The position numbers and the translations under genes were made by a program. Shown here piece after piece: positions 48,698-59,700 of a stretch of DNA of 64,000 nucleotides; the stretch's first letter is position 1; each line of letters opens with the position of its first letter. This stretch comes from Nostoc sp. KVJ20 (GTDB lineage: Bacteria; Cyanobacteriota; Cyanobacteriia; Cyanobacteriales; Nostocaceae), in contig NZ_KV757603.1 of assembly GCF_001712795.1 (NCBI RefSeq), positions 23,973-87,972 on the forward strand. The letters run 5' to 3'. The notes below the pieces were generated by a model. That model ran no database searches, was not told where the DNA came from, and was given only the letters and a program-made list of their open reading frames with translations.

Positions 48698-50623
48698 GTG
48701 TCGTCGTCTAGGACTTTTGAAGATAAACAGCCACAGCGTCGGGCTTCATCAGGTTTTGAGTTTTTGAAAGGAGTTGGTCAGGTAACTGGCGGTACTCTCC
48801 TCTCAATCACCATGCTGGCAAGTTCCATTGTAGCCGGAGGACTGGTTGGTTTAGCCATCAGTTTCCGTAATTTGCCAGATGTGAGACAGCTACGTAACTT
48901 CTTTCCCTCAGAAACTACTTACATCTATGACGTTAAGGGTAAACTTTTAACGAGTATCCACGGGGAAGCTAACCGAGAAGTCGTACCCCTAGATAGAATT
49001 TCCCCGAATCTCAAACGGGCGGTGTTGGCAAGTGAAGATAGCCACTTCTACGAGCACCACGGTATCAACCCCACTGGTGTTGGACGTGCCGTAGTCGTTA
49101 ACGCTGTAGCAGGTGGAGTCAAAGAGGGTGGCTCTACCGTTACTATGCAATTGGTAAAAAACCTATTTTTGTCTCGCAAGCGTGCCTTTACCCGTAAGTT
49201 AGCGGAGGGGGTGCTAGCAATTCGGTTAGAGCAAATTCTCACTAAAGATCAAATTTTAGAAATGTACCTCAATCAAGTTTATTGGGGTCATAACAATTAT
49301 GGTGTACAAACAGCGGCCCGCAGTTACTTTAATAAATCAGCAGAATATTTAAGTTTGGGTGAGTCAGCGATGATGGCGGGTTTAATTCAAGCACCAGAAG
49401 AATTCAGCCCGTTTGCGAGTATGAAACTGGCAAAACAAAAGCAAAAAGAAGTGCTGGGACGGATGCTGGAATTAAGCTGGATCAACCAGTCAGAGTACGA
49501 CAGTGCCCTCAAGCAAGAAATCAAACTTGGTAGAATCAAATCGTTTCAAGGTAGTGCCCTACCCTATGTAACTAATACTGTGGCGCAGGAGTTGGCCAAG
49601 AAATTTGGGCGTGAGACACTACTCAAAGGCGGGATGCGGGTGCAAACTACAGTTGACGCCAACTTCCAAATGATGGCTGAGGAAACTGTCAGTAAGTGGC
49701 ATAAATCACTGCTTGGGCAAGGATTATCTAAGAATCAAATCGCCTTGGTGGCAATTGATCCGCGCACGCATTTTATTAAAGCACTAGTGGGCGGTGTAGA
49801 TCCTAAGACCAGTGAATTCAATCGTGCAACTCAATCTCAACGGCAGCCCGGATCTTCTTTTAAACCCTTTGTCTATTATGCTGCTTTCGCTACTGGTAAA
49901 TATGGGCCGGACTCAACGGTGGTAGACTCTCCAGTTAGCTATCAAGATGGTAGTGGTCGCTACTCTCCCAGAAATTATGATGGGGGTTTTAGCGGGCCTA
50001 TGCCAATTCGCACAGCTTTAGCCCAGTCACGCAACATTCCCGTGATTAAGATTGGTAAGGCTGTTGGCATGAATAGAGTGATCGAAACTTGCCGTACCTT
50101 GGGCATCATGAGTCCGATGGAACCTGTTACCTCCCTACCTCTGGGTGCAATTGGTGTCACTCCCCTAGAAATGGCTAGTGCCTATGCTACCTTTGCTAAT
50201 TATGGCTGGCAATCTCCACCAACTGTAATTGCTCGTGTCACCGATAGTAGTGGTAACGTGTTACTAGATAACACCCCTAAACCCCAGCTAGTTCTAGACC
50301 CTTGGGCATCAGCAGCAATCATCGATGTGATGCGAACTGTAGTTACTAATGGTACTGGTAAAGGTGCTGCGATCGCTCGCCCAAGTGCTGGGAAGACGGG
50401 TACAACCTCCTCAGAAAAAGATATTTGGTATGTTGGGACAGTACCACAGCTAACAACCGCTGTCTGGGTGGGGAGAGACGACAACAGACAATTAGCTAGC
50501 CGTGCGACGGGTGGCGGTATGGTTGCTCCCATCTGGAAAGATTTTATGGAGAAAGCACTTAAGAACGTACCAGTAGAAAACTTTAAGTCACCTTCCCAGT
50601 TTTCTCGGCCCAAGTCACAATAA
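48698..50623 (+). CDS. class A penicillin-binding protein (transglycosylase/transpeptidase)
   Basis: 641 aa with GTG start preceded by GAGGAAG. Membrane segment about 30-60. GT51 transglycosylase with EDSHFYEHHGINPTGVGRA (catalytic Glu, near 116) and GGSTVTMQLVKNLFLS; transpeptidase with SSFKPFVY (SxxK, near 390), SRNIPV (SxN) and GKTGTTS (KTG, near 566). Bifunctional peptidoglycan synthase in the cytoplasmic membrane. Divergent from tyrS. Confidence 0.93.
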   Translation: MSSSRTFEDKQPQRRASSGFEFLKGVGQVTGGTLLSITMLASSIVAGGLVGLAISFRNLPDVRQLRNFFPSETTYIYDVKGKLLTSIHGEANREVVPLDRISPNLKRAVLASEDSHFYEHHGINPTGVGRAVVVNAVAGGVKEGGSTVTMQLVKNLFLSRKRAFTRKLAEGVLAIRLEQILTKDQILEMYLNQVYWGHNNYGVQTAARSYFNKSAEYLSLGESAMMAGLIQAPEEFSPFASMKLAKQKQKEVLGRMLELSWINQSEYDSALKQEIKLGRIKSFQGSALPYVTNTVAQELAKKFGRETLLKGGMRVQTTVDANFQMMAEETVSKWHKSLLGQGLSKNQIALVAIDPRTHFIKALVGGVDPKTSEFNRATQSQRQPGSSFKPFVYYAAFATGKYGPDSTVVDSPVSYQDGSGRYSPRNYDGGFSGPMPIRTALAQSRNIPVIKIGKAVGMNRVIETCRTLGIMSPMEPVTSLPLGAIGVTPLEMASAYATFANYGWQSPPTVIARVTDSSGNVLLDNTPKPQLVLDPWASAAIIDVMRTVVTNGTGKGAAIARPSAGKTGTTSSEKDIWYVGTVPQLTTAVWVGRDDNRQLASRATGGGMVAPIWKDFMEKALKNVPVENFKSPSQFSRPKSQ

Positions 50624-50662
50624 TTTTGGCTTTTGGCTCGCACTTTTGGCGTGCTTCCAGCA

Positions 50663-50706
50663 CAATTTGGATTTTGGATTAATTGTCAATCCAAAATCTA
50701 AAATTG
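50663..50706. terminator. bidirectional hairpin between PBP and DUF1825 genes
   Basis: CAATTTGGATTTTGGATT pairs with AATCCAAAATCTAAAATTG across a 7-nt loop (one bulge). Lies between convergent stops. Built from TTTGGAT heptamers. Confidence 0.7.
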
Positions 50707-50707
50707 A

Positions 50708-51031
50708 CTAAGCCTGTTTCTCTAGTTCGGCTTTCATCCGTTCTAAAGTGAGGTGCATTTGGTCAAACATTTGTTGCGGAGTTACACCGAACTGACCTAA
50801 TTGTGTTTTCAGTTGTTCTACTGTCATTTGTGCCATAAAATCTTCGGATAGCTCGAAGCGCTTCATAAAGACGCGATATCGATCCATCATGGCTTCCATT
50901 TGCTCAATAAACAGCTTTTTGCCATCGCGGTCAAATTTGCCGTAGTTGTTACCAAGCTTGATTAGCGCTTGATAATCCTCAAACAGCTGTTTTGCTTCTT
51001 GCTGAACTATCTCAGAATCGAAGAATCCCAT
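50708..51031 (-). CDS. DUF1825 family protein
   Basis: 107 aa, all helical, starting MGFFDSEIVQQEAKQLFEDY and containing YGKFDRDGKKLFIEQMEAMMDRYRVFMKRFELS, the pattern of the cyanobacteria-specific DUF1825 family. Nearly universal in cyanobacteria, function unknown. No membrane segment. Monocistronic, with hairpin terminator shared with the PBP gene. Confidence 0.9.
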   Translation of the reverse strand: MGFFDSEIVQQEAKQLFEDYQALIKLGNNYGKFDRDGKKLFIEQMEAMMDRYRVFMKRFELSEDFMAQMTVEQLKTQLGQFGVTPQQMFDQMHLTLERMKAELEKQA

Positions 51032-51157
51032 ATTGCTTATATTAAACTGAGCGTCCAGACTCAGTAGCTTAATAGTTTTACTTCTATTTATTATTTTAGT
51101 CTAGGGGAGTAATCTAGTGACAAAGCTTCGGTTTTAGTACGGTTTGTTACCGAAATT

Positions 51158-52090
51158 TCAACACTTGACTTGAGAACTTTTCTTTTGTGTAAACCGACCT
51201 AATAAAGCCGCAATACTCATCGCTTTAGCCATTGATTTAGGATTGGTGTTTTCACTCGGTTGAATTTTCAGTTCGGGAGCGTATTTTAAGGCTAGTGAAT
51301 TTTGCGGGTTCAGTTTTAATGCTTGATAGATGTAAACCCTAGCCATCCCGATAAATTTCTGTTTGAGATGTACCATACCTAATAAAGCATAATAGTCGCT
51401 GTTATTTGGCTCTAACTTGATGGCATCGCGTAGTTCTTGCACGGCTAGGGGCCATTTGGCTAGCCTGACGTACTCAATAGCTCGCTGGTAGTGGCGTTGA
51501 GCGTAGTTTGTCAAAACTGGTTTTACATCAGTTTGTTCAGATAATGTTAATTCAACTGGCTTGACTTTTATCTCAGAGATGATGGGAGCAGCTTTTTGCG
51601 GTAGGAATAAGTCTGGTTTGTGCAACCGTAAGTATACCAAATTCAGTATAGTAATTTGTTGCGTCACCTGATAAAACTGATCTAGTGATTTATATTGAGC
51701 TTCTGCATAACAGGCGATCGCTTCTTCGTAAAATAATTCTGCTTGGGGTGTAGACATTTCGATCATTTCCTGAGCTATGGCACTTTGAGAAGACAAAGGC
51801 TTCTGCTCTGAAACTCTTGCGTCTGATCGCAGCATTGCGATCGCAATCAAGCGCTTCTGTCGATGTTTCAGCTGTTGATAAGCTGGATTGATTAAATAGC
51901 TAAATATTGCCGTAGCCAATTCTTGGTCTGGATTACAGTTTTTGGCATTGCGATCGGGATGTAGCAGCTTGGCTAAACTGTGATAGCGTTTAAAAATCTG
52001 GCGATCATCAGCAATCACAGAAATTCCTAGCACAGCGTAAGGATCACAAAGCTGTTCAAGCCATTTTGGCGGTAGGAAGGTCTGTGACAT
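51158..52090 (-). CDS. J-domain protein with TPR repeats
   Basis: 310 aa. Divergent J-domain at about 15-85: PYAVLGISVIADDRQIFKRY with the HPD in LAKLLHPDRNAKN. A helical middle, then about two TPR units at 195-270 (YQRAIEYVRLAKWPLAVQELRDAIKLEPNNSDYYALLG and VYIYQALKLNPQNSLAL). J-domain proteins stimulate DnaK; the TPR could bind a client. No Zn fingers or Gly/Phe region, so not a canonical DnaJ. Divergent from the TM2 gene. Confidence 0.87.
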   Translation of the reverse strand: MSQTFLPPKWLEQLCDPYAVLGISVIADDRQIFKRYHSLAKLLHPDRNAKNCNPDQELATAIFSYLINPAYQQLKHRQKRLIAIAMLRSDARVSEQKPLSSQSAIAQEMIEMSTPQAELFYEEAIACYAEAQYKSLDQFYQVTQQITILNLVYLRLHKPDLFLPQKAAPIISEIKVKPVELTLSEQTDVKPVLTNYAQRHYQRAIEYVRLAKWPLAVQELRDAIKLEPNNSDYYALLGMVHLKQKFIGMARVYIYQALKLNPQNSLALKYAPELKIQPSENTNPKSMAKAMSIAALLGRFTQKKSSQVKC

Positions 52091-52264
52091 AGTAGTAATA
52101 AAGCTGTTAAAAACTTAAAATTAGCATCAAAGCTCAATGCACAGTCATGTGAAACTTACTCAAATTTCTTCAAGTACTAAATTAATTCTAAAAGTCTGAA
52201 GGGCAAAGCAGGGTAGTTGACTGTCTGATTGTCGAACTGTGGTATTGGTAAATTTATTAGAAAT

Positions 52265-52639
52265 ATGTTGACTAAGCGCAAAAGCCGAAGTGTCGCCGCT
52301 GTTTTAGCTTTTTCTGGCACACTAACAATTTCCGGATTACATAAATTCTATTTGGGACAGCCGTTGTGGGGTATTTTGTATGTGTTGCTTTCCTGGACGC
52401 CGATCCCCAAGGTAGCTAGTGCCATTGAGGGAGTTTGGTATTTAGCCCAAGATGAAGAAGCTTTTGATCGTAATTTTAATCTAGGTAAGTCAGCAACAAG
52501 AAACTCACAAAGGGTAAGTAATCAGGTAGGAGCGATCGCTGATGCAATGCGTGAATTAGATGCTCTGCGCCAGGATGGACTGATTTCAGAGTATGAGTTT
52601 GAGCAAAAGCGCCGCCAATTGCTAGACCAGATTTCTTGA
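52265..52639 (+). CDS. TM2-domain membrane protein with SHOCT-like tail
   Basis: 124 aa from ATG 52265 (TTG 52229 adds 12 residues). TM2 domain 1-65 with SGLHKFYLGQPLWGILYVLLSWTPIPKVASAIEGVWYL, two helices. A C-terminal short helical pair (DALRQDGLISEYEFEQKRRQLLDQI) is of the SHOCT type. Function unknown; a small membrane adaptor. It lies 14 bp before the HhH gene, same strand, likely cotranscribed. Confidence 0.85.
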   Translation: MLTKRKSRSVAAVLAFSGTLTISGLHKFYLGQPLWGILYVLLSWTPIPKVASAIEGVWYLAQDEEAFDRNFNLGKSATRNSQRVSNQVGAIADAMRELDALRQDGLISEYEFEQKRRQLLDQIS

Positions 52640-52653
52640 AGTGAGCGAAAATC

Positions 52654-53187
52654 ATGAATAACTGGCTACCTTTGAATCCCAGGCTGCAAAAACTCCGCGC
52701 CAAGCTCCTCAACGATCCCTACTATCGTCTGCAATCTGGGGAAGAAATTCAGATGGCGGCAAAATTAGGTATTCGCATTGATGTTAATCAAGCGACTGTA
52801 GATGATTGGTTACGCCTACCAGGTTTGTCAATTCACCAAGCGCGATCGCTTGTAGAACTTTCACGTTCTGGTGTTAAATTTTACTGTATTGAAGATATTG
52901 CTGCGGCTTTGGCTATACCAGCGCCGCGCCTGGAGCCATTAAAGCCTCTGCTGAATTTTGTTTACTATGACCACGAATCTCTAGAAAATCCGACCCATTT
53001 AGTCAACCCAAATACAGCAACAGTTGAAAAATTAGCACAAATTCCATTTATAGATTTGTCTCTGGCGCAAGCAGTGGTGCAAAATCGGCAATCAGCCGGA
53101 ACTTATCGGAACTTGGCTGATTTTCAGCGACGCTTGGAGTTAAGTGGTGATGCGATCGCTCAGATAATGTATTATTTGAGGTTTTAA
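52654..53187 (+). CDS. helix-hairpin-helix (ComEA-like) DNA-binding protein
   Basis: 177 aa. Two HhH modules: IDVNQATVDDWLRLPGLSIHQARSLVEL (about 42-69) and LVNPNTATVEKLAQIPFIDLSLAQAVVQNRQ (about 118-148), each followed by the hairpin-type YxxxxDIxxA/FQRR segments. No signal peptide or membrane segment, unlike ComEA proper, so a cytosolic DNA- or protein-binding HhH protein. A role in DNA uptake or repair is speculative. Ribosome site GAAGTGAG upstream; overlapping operon with the TM2 gene. Confidence 0.8.
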   Translation: MNNWLPLNPRLQKLRAKLLNDPYYRLQSGEEIQMAAKLGIRIDVNQATVDDWLRLPGLSIHQARSLVELSRSGVKFYCIEDIAAALAIPAPRLEPLKPLLNFVYYDHESLENPTHLVNPNTATVEKLAQIPFIDLSLAQAVVQNRQSAGTYRNLADFQRRLELSGDAIAQIMYYLRF

Positions 53188-53232
53188 GTTAAAAGTTAAA
53201 AGTTAGAAGTTTTAAATAACTCCTAACTCTGA

Positions 53233-53271
53233 CAATTTTGGATTGAAGGAAAAATCCAAAATCTAAAATTG
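53233..53271. terminator. bidirectional hairpin between HhH gene and lepB
   Basis: CAATTTTGGATT / AATCCAAAATCTAAAATTG pair around GAAGGAAA. Preceded by TTAAAAG and CTAACTC heptamers (53188-53230). Between convergent stops. Confidence 0.65.
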
Positions 53272-53272
53272 A

Positions 53273-53845
53273 TTAAATGAACCCAATGCGATCGATAGGC
53301 CAAAAGCGAAACGTTGCCCGACCGATGACATTTTTTCTAGGTAAAAAGCCCCAATAGCGAGAGTCATTACTATCATTGCGGTTATCTCCCATGACAAAAA
53401 ATTCGTCTTCTGGGACTTTCACTGGTTGGTATGGCTGATTTGGTGGTTCCGCGATGTAGTCTTCTGCCAAGGGTTGACCGTTGAGGTAGACTTTGCCAGA
53501 AGCAACACTAATTACCTCACCAGGCTGCCCAATAACCCGCTTGATGAAGGCTTGGTCTTTGGGATATCCTCGACGTTGTAGTTCTGCGGGTGGCTGAAAA
53601 ACAATAATATCCCCAGTTATGGGAGGGTGAAAATGGTAGGAGATTTTTTCTACCACCAAGCGATCGCCTGTATGTAAGGTTGGCAACATCGAATCAGAAG
53701 GTATATAACGGGGTTCAGCGATAAAAGTCCTGATTAGGAATGCCAAACACAATGCGATCGCAATTAAAATCAGATTTTCTTGCCAACTACGCCATAATTT
53801 TAACGACGCACGCTCTTTTTCTACATCACTTTCGTGAGGAATCAT
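53273..53845 (-). CDS. lepB: signal peptidase I
   Basis: 190 aa from ATG 53845 (ATG 53878 adds 11 residues). One N-terminal membrane helix (about 19-37, LILIAIALCLAFLIRTF), catalytic Ser in IPSDSMLPTL, box GDRLVVEKI, catalytic Lys in FIKRVIGQPGE and MGDNRNDSNDSRYWG. Removes signal peptides of Sec substrates on the outer side of the membrane. Monocistronic. Confidence 0.95.
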   Translation of the reverse strand: MIPHESDVEKERASLKLWRSWQENLILIAIALCLAFLIRTFIAEPRYIPSDSMLPTLHTGDRLVVEKISYHFHPPITGDIIVFQPPAELQRRGYPKDQAFIKRVIGQPGEVISVASGKVYLNGQPLAEDYIAEPPNQPYQPVKVPEDEFFVMGDNRNDSNDSRYWGFLPRKNVIGRATFRFWPIDRIGFI

Positions 53846-55670
53846 AAAAGTTTCTAGCCAGTTTAAGAAGTAAGACAAATACTTTGATTATTTTGACTCA
53901 AAAGGTATATTAATAGGAAAGCTGGGTTTAAAGTCAACCCATACAGATATTAAATAATACACTTATTGGATCTAGCTAAGATAAGCAAAAGTACTGTAAA
54001 TAAACTATGACCTGTCTAAGGCAATATAAGCTAATAATTAGGATTTATAAATAAATAATTAAAAATCTTAATTCTAATTAGTGTAATTATAAGGCAAGTT
54101 ATGAGGCAGTTTTCAGCTTTGCTTCCTGCTGTTAAAAAAGTTAGTGAGCCACTGGTAGAGTGATACAGTCAATGATTTTTTTATGGGAGCAGAAAATTGT
54201 TTGTTGAGTGGCGAAACAATTTACCGAATGTCTGACAATATCTGCTTCACTTTGCTGAAAAAAGGCAGAGTGCAGTCTTCTTAGAGTCTGATTTGTAAAA
54301 AAAAATATATTTTGATATGTATAGTAATCCGATTTTCTAAACTTATTTGCGTAGGGAGGGCATAGGAAAGAAGTGAATGGATATGTACTGAGTTTTTTCA
54401 GAAATCAAATATAGGAATCCGCTTTGATTTCTGAACGAATTTGTGTAGACAGGCAATAGGCAATAGGCAACAGTCAAGAAGGCTTCTTAGTTGTACTGAG
54501 TTTTTTCAGAAATCAAATATGAGTCCTATATGAGTCCTGTATCCTTAAGTGATATTACGGTAGATAAATCACTATTATAGTGTAATCTCCAATACATATT
54601 TTTAGGCAAGTAAAGTGTATTTAGTAAAAAATCTTACATTTCAATCTAGAATTTAATGGTTCAATAAATAGACACCATACTATTGCAATGCAATTATGAT
54701 AACTTGCTCAGATGTATGTGATTAACTTCCGTAATTACACGGTGACGGTAAATATTAAATTGTACTATTAATTGAGATATAAATTTACTTAGTTATCGAG
54801 AAAAACATTAACAGGTAGAAAGCTACTAGTAATTTCGGCTAAAGTATCAGCATCCAAAAGAGAACTAAACAGGCGATAGAATTTCTTTTGCTGAATGAGT
54901 CAAAAGTATCTACATTAACGAATAAGTGCCCCCTGGCAATGAGAAACTATATTGAATCAATTTTCGTCTGATCTATTTCCTAGAAGGTACAAGATAACAT
55001 TCTGTCACTAGAAAACTTAACTTTTTCTTAAAAAGGAAGTAATAGCAGCAGGCAGTAGAATATATCTTATCAAGAATAGAACTAATAGTTTACTAGACTC
55101 TTTTTTGAAAGATACCTCGCCCTTCTTAAGTAGTTTTGTATGTTAATCAAATAATTTGCTAAGTTGTAAATTATACAGCTTTACTGTCAGAATGCTTGAC
55201 TATAAAAACTTCAGTTCGCGAAAAGTGCAAATTGTAGGCTTGACAGTTTAGCTCATCTTATTTGCAAAACTATAAAACTTGAAAGGATAATGCTGCCTTA
55301 GCGGTGAATTGAAAAACAGCAACTAATTCAGAACTCCTATTAAGAGGATTTTGGGGTGTGGTTAATCATCTGATTGTGCTCCTTCTTAGAGCTAGCGGTA
55401 ATAGCGTGCAAGTGCAGACTTTGCCTTTTATAAGTGGGTTGATGTTCAATATTACCAAATATCGTGTATTCAACACTCGTCCAAATCTAGAGTATCTAGA
55501 TTTCAGTTGAATCAGTATAGTCTGTCTTCTCGATTCTGAATTTCCGTTATTCTCAATTTCAATTTTCATGATTACCAGAAAGCAACTGGTATCTAAATAT
55601 CTAAATAAAATGTGCTATAACGTACCGTCATAACCGTGGGTGATGGTTCGATCTTTGAAGGAGCTATGAG
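53846..55670. repeat. AT-rich gene desert with dispersed repeats
   Basis: About 1.8 kb with no convincing gene. It holds repeat copies at 54385-54420 and 54493-54526 (third copy 205-240), an 11-bp inverted repeat CAGAAATCAAA (54399-54409) / TTTGATTTCTG (54423-54433), and an ATAGGCA 7-mer tract (54451-54472). A 67-codon reverse ORF at 55366-55569 has no family features. The deacetylase promoter lies in the last 100 bp (ribosome site AAGGAG at 55658). Confidence 0.6.
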
Positions 55671-56582
55671 GTGGAAAACAATAAGTCGTTTCTGTGGCCA
55701 GAAGGAATATTAATTGCACTGCTTGCATTAGGTGGTGTTTTTAGCCTTGCTTTTATGATGCTTTTAAGACCAAATGTTTCAGAAGCTCAAAGTAGACAAA
55801 GTATAAATGTAAAGCGTGTAGCTGCAAACGTAGGAACTCAGCAGCGCATTGAGAAATTAAAGGCGTCGATGCTTACAAGTTGGCAGCAAGAAGCACAAAC
55901 AAAAGGATTATCATATGCTTTACCATCACGTTTTCAAGGGGCAATAGTTAAAGCAGCAAAACTCATTCAGAGTGAGAAAGTGATTGCTCTCACCTTTGAT
56001 GATGGCCCTTGGCCTGAAACCACAGGGCAAGTGCTAGATATTCTGAAATCAAATAATATCAAAGGGACGTTTTTTGTTGTCGGTCAGAACCTAAAGAATT
56101 ATCCAGAATTAGGAAAGCAGATTGTCGCTCAAGGTCACGTCATTGGCAATCATACTTGGCATCACTGGTATCACTTCTTTAATCAACAAGCTGCTGCTTT
56201 TGAAATTGATCGTACAACAGAGCTAATTTATCAAATTACAGGTGCTAAAACAAATCTGTTCCGACCGCCTGGTGGCAACCTGCACAATGGATTAGTTACT
56301 TATGCTAAAGGTCAAAAATATAGTGTGGTGATGTGGTCAGCTGACTCCATAGACTACAAGTTGCCAACTGTACCAAAGTTAATCGATAACGTAATTAAAG
56401 ATTCAAAACCTGGTGGTATTGTGCTAATGCATGATGGTGGTGGTAACCGTTCCAGAACTGTGCAAGCTTTACCAGAAATTATTAGCAACTTTAGAAAGCA
56501 AGGCTATCGCTTTGTAACTATTCCAGAACTTTTAGAAATGGAAGATACTGAGCAAAAATTGCTTGCTAACAAAAAGCAATAA
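55671..56582 (+). CDS. polysaccharide deacetylase (NodB-type, CE4)
   Basis: 303 aa with GTG start (AAGGAG upstream). One N-terminal anchor (about 10-32). NodB domain 105-290: TFDDGPWPETT (catalytic Asp), HTWHHW metal-binding pair, RPPGGN, WSADSIDY and LMHDGGG with the catalytic His. It deacetylates peptidoglycan or another envelope polysaccharide in the periplasm; exact substrate open. Isolated by long intergenic DNA on its 5' side. Confidence 0.92.
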   Translation: MENNKSFLWPEGILIALLALGGVFSLAFMMLLRPNVSEAQSRQSINVKRVAANVGTQQRIEKLKASMLTSWQQEAQTKGLSYALPSRFQGAIVKAAKLIQSEKVIALTFDDGPWPETTGQVLDILKSNNIKGTFFVVGQNLKNYPELGKQIVAQGHVIGNHTWHHWYHFFNQQAAAFEIDRTTELIYQITGAKTNLFRPPGGNLHNGLVTYAKGQKYSVVMWSADSIDYKLPTVPKLIDNVIKDSKPGGIVLMHDGGGNRSRTVQALPEIISNFRKQGYRFVTIPELLEMEDTEQKLLANKKQ

Positions 56583-56670
56583 TTATTAATTATGGGTAGT
56601 TAGTCAATAGTAATTGGCTAAAAACTAAAATTATATTTTTTAATTAATAATACGTTATTTCTGAATCAGT

Positions 56671-56709
56671 AGGCTCGTAGTAAGTGGCTCTAGCCCTTCC
56701 TACGAGCCT
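56671..56709. terminator. bidirectional terminator between deacetylase and glsF
   Basis: 10-bp perfect stem AGGCTCGTAG / CTACGAGCCT with inner pairs AAGTGGCT/AGCCCTT, followed by TTAATT on plus; placed between convergent stops. Confidence 0.8.
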
Positions 56710-56731
56710 TTAATTATTCACGCCCAGCTAC

Positions 56732-59700
56732 TTAATGACTAGTCACTAAACTGAACTCAGTTGTTTTTTCAGGATTAGCTTCTGGACTATCAGCTTCAGA
56801 AGGCGGAACCAACTGCCAGAATTTCGGCAAAAATTCTTGCCAGTTTTGCAGAATTTTCTTTGCCTTGGGTGAACCAGTACGTTCTGCATGAGTTTGAATT
56901 AACTCTTGCAGTTGCTTTGCACCGACTTCTGTGATCACTCGCTGGATTTTGACAATTTCTGGGTTGACTAACTCACGGAATGAGTCGTCTTCATCCAGGA
57001 AGTATGCCAGTCCACCAGTCATTCCAGCGGCTACGTTACGTCCGACTTTACCGAGGACGACAATCACACCACCTGTCATGTATTCACAGCAATGATCCCC
57101 AGCGCCTTCAATCACTGCTATGCCTTTGGAGTTTCTCACAGCAAAGCGCTCTCCTGCTAGACCATTGGCAAATAACATCCCACCAGTAGCACCATAGAGG
57201 CATGTATTGCCAACTATCACATTTTGTGATGCGTTATAGGTAGCATCAGATGGGGGTTTGATGATGATCTCACCACCATGCATTCCTTTACCTACGTAGT
57301 CATTTGCCTCTCCTTCAAGGGTCAAAATTAAGCCGGGGAGATTGAAAGCACCAAAGCTTTGCCCAACACTACCTGTAAAGTTGAGATTAATTTGTCCTTC
57401 AAAGTCACTGTCACCGTATTGGGAAGCGATCGCACCCGCTAATCTAGTGCCTACTGTTCTGTCAGTATTGACAATAGGGTAAGTCTTATTAACAGTGGAC
57501 TGATCCCTAATGGCAGCCAGAATTTCGGGATCGGCAAGGAAATTGTCATCCAAAACCACGCCGTTGCTGTGAACTTCTTCATGCACCAACCAGCTACGAT
57601 TGTCTCTGCTATTTGGTAGCTGAAGTAAACAGTCGAGATTCAGCGATCGCGTTTTGGTGAGTTTTACCTCTTGGCGCAGTTCTAACAAATCTGCACGTCC
57701 AATGATTTCTGACAAGGAACGGTAGCCAAGTCGGGCTAACAAACTCCGCACTTCTTCGGCTATGAAGTAAAAGAAGTTGACAACCTGTTCTGGTATTCCC
57801 GTAAACCGCTTGCGGAGTTCTTCTTTCTGGGATGCGACACCCACGGGGCAATTATTTGTGTGGCAGATACGCGCCATGATACAGCCTTCGGCAATCATGG
57901 CAATGGAGCCGAAACCGAATTCTTCAGCACCCATCAATGCACCTATTACCACATCCCAGCCACTCTTGAGTCCGCCATCTACGCGTAAAATCACGCGATC
58001 GCGCAGGCTATTTTCCATCAAAACCCGATGTACTTCACTTAAACCCAATTCCCACGGTGAACCAGCGTGTTTAATCGAACTAAGGGGTGATGCACCTGTA
58101 CCACCATCATGACCAGAAATCTGGATGATATCAGCGTTTGCCTTAGCCACACCAGCCGCGATCGTGCCAATGCCAACTTCTGAAACTAGCTTCACCGACA
58201 CCTTTGCTTTGGGATTAATTTGATGCAGATCAAAAATCAGTTGTGCTAAGTCTTCAATGGAATAGATGTCGTGATGTGGTGGTGGCGAAATCAGTGTCAC
58301 ACCTGGCTTTGAGCGCCGTAACATCGCAATGTATTGGCTCACCTTTGGCCCTGGTAGCTGTCCACCTTCCCCAGGCTTGGCACCTTGGGCAATTTTGATT
58401 TCAATTTGTTTGGCGTTGACTAGATATGCTGGCGTGACACCAAAGCGTCCCGATGCTACTTGCTTAATGGCACTATAAGCTTGATCACCATTCCGCAATC
58501 CTTTTAAATGAGGTAGGGTCGGCGAGTGTCCAGACTCATCTACATCATCTAGAATTGTGTAGCGCACCGGATCTTCGCCGCCTTCTCCAGAATTTGATTT
58601 CCCGCCAATGCGGTTCATGGCGATCGCTAAAGTTTCATGGGCTTCTCTTGACAAAGCGCCTAAAGACATGCCACCGGTGCAGAAGCGTTTGACAATCTCA
58701 TATACCGATTCCACTTCTTCTAAAGGAACCGGCGATGCATCGCCTTGGAAATCCAGCAAGTCCCGCAAAGCTGTTACTGGTCTGCCTTGGAGGTGCTTCT
58801 TGTAAACTTCGTAGTGATCGTAGTTTTTGCCATCTAGAGCCTTGTGTAGCGCCTTAACCATTTCTGGGCTATTCATGTGGTACTCGCCGTTAGGACGGTA
58901 TTGTACAAAGCCCAGGTTTTCTAACTTATTAGCAGTCAGTTCTGGGAAAGCCTTGCTGTGGAAGGAAAGCACTTCATCAGCGAGTTCGCTCACACTCAAA
59001 CCTCCGATGCGGGAAGTCGTACCACGGAATCCCAGTTCGATTAAATCTCCGCCAATGCCAATAGCTTCAAAAATTTGGGCTGCTTGATAGCTGGAGAGTA
59101 GAGAAATTCCCATCTTGGAGAGAATTTTTAGCAAACCTGACTCTACTGCTTTGCGATAGTTTCCTAAAGCTTGTTCTAGGGTGAGAGTCGGAATTTTTTG
59201 CACACCCATTAACTTTTGAGTTTTGGGATCAGACCACCAACTACGCACCGTATCTAAAGCCATATACGGGCAAACTGCGCCAGCACCATAGCCAATCAGA
59301 CAAGCAAAGTGATGGGTACTCCAGCATTGAGCAGTATTGACAATCAGGGATGTTTTCATTCGCAACCCTTCCCGAATCAGATGGTGATGCACCGCACCGA
59401 CTGCTAACAAGGGAGGAATGTAGGTGGATTCTGTGTTGATACTGTTATTGCTCTGGTCGCTTAATATTAAAATCTTTGCGCCAGCCCGGACTGACTCAGC
59501 TGCTTGTGCTTGTAAAGATTGGACTGCGGCCTTCAATCCTTCTGGGCCGCTGGCGATCGCAAATAGGGTTGACAATTCAGCCGTGGCAAATCCTGACAGC
59601 TTAATTGCTTCTAGTTCAGCATCCGTTAACACTGGCGACTCAAGTTTTAATCTCCGAGCATATTCTGCCTTGGGTTCTAATAAGTTACCCCGTTCCCCCA

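Noticed and set aside
55366..55569. 67-codon reverse ORF in the gene desert
   Set aside because: Basic and Ile/Leu-rich without domain, signal peptide or ribosome site; composition like translated AT-rich DNA.
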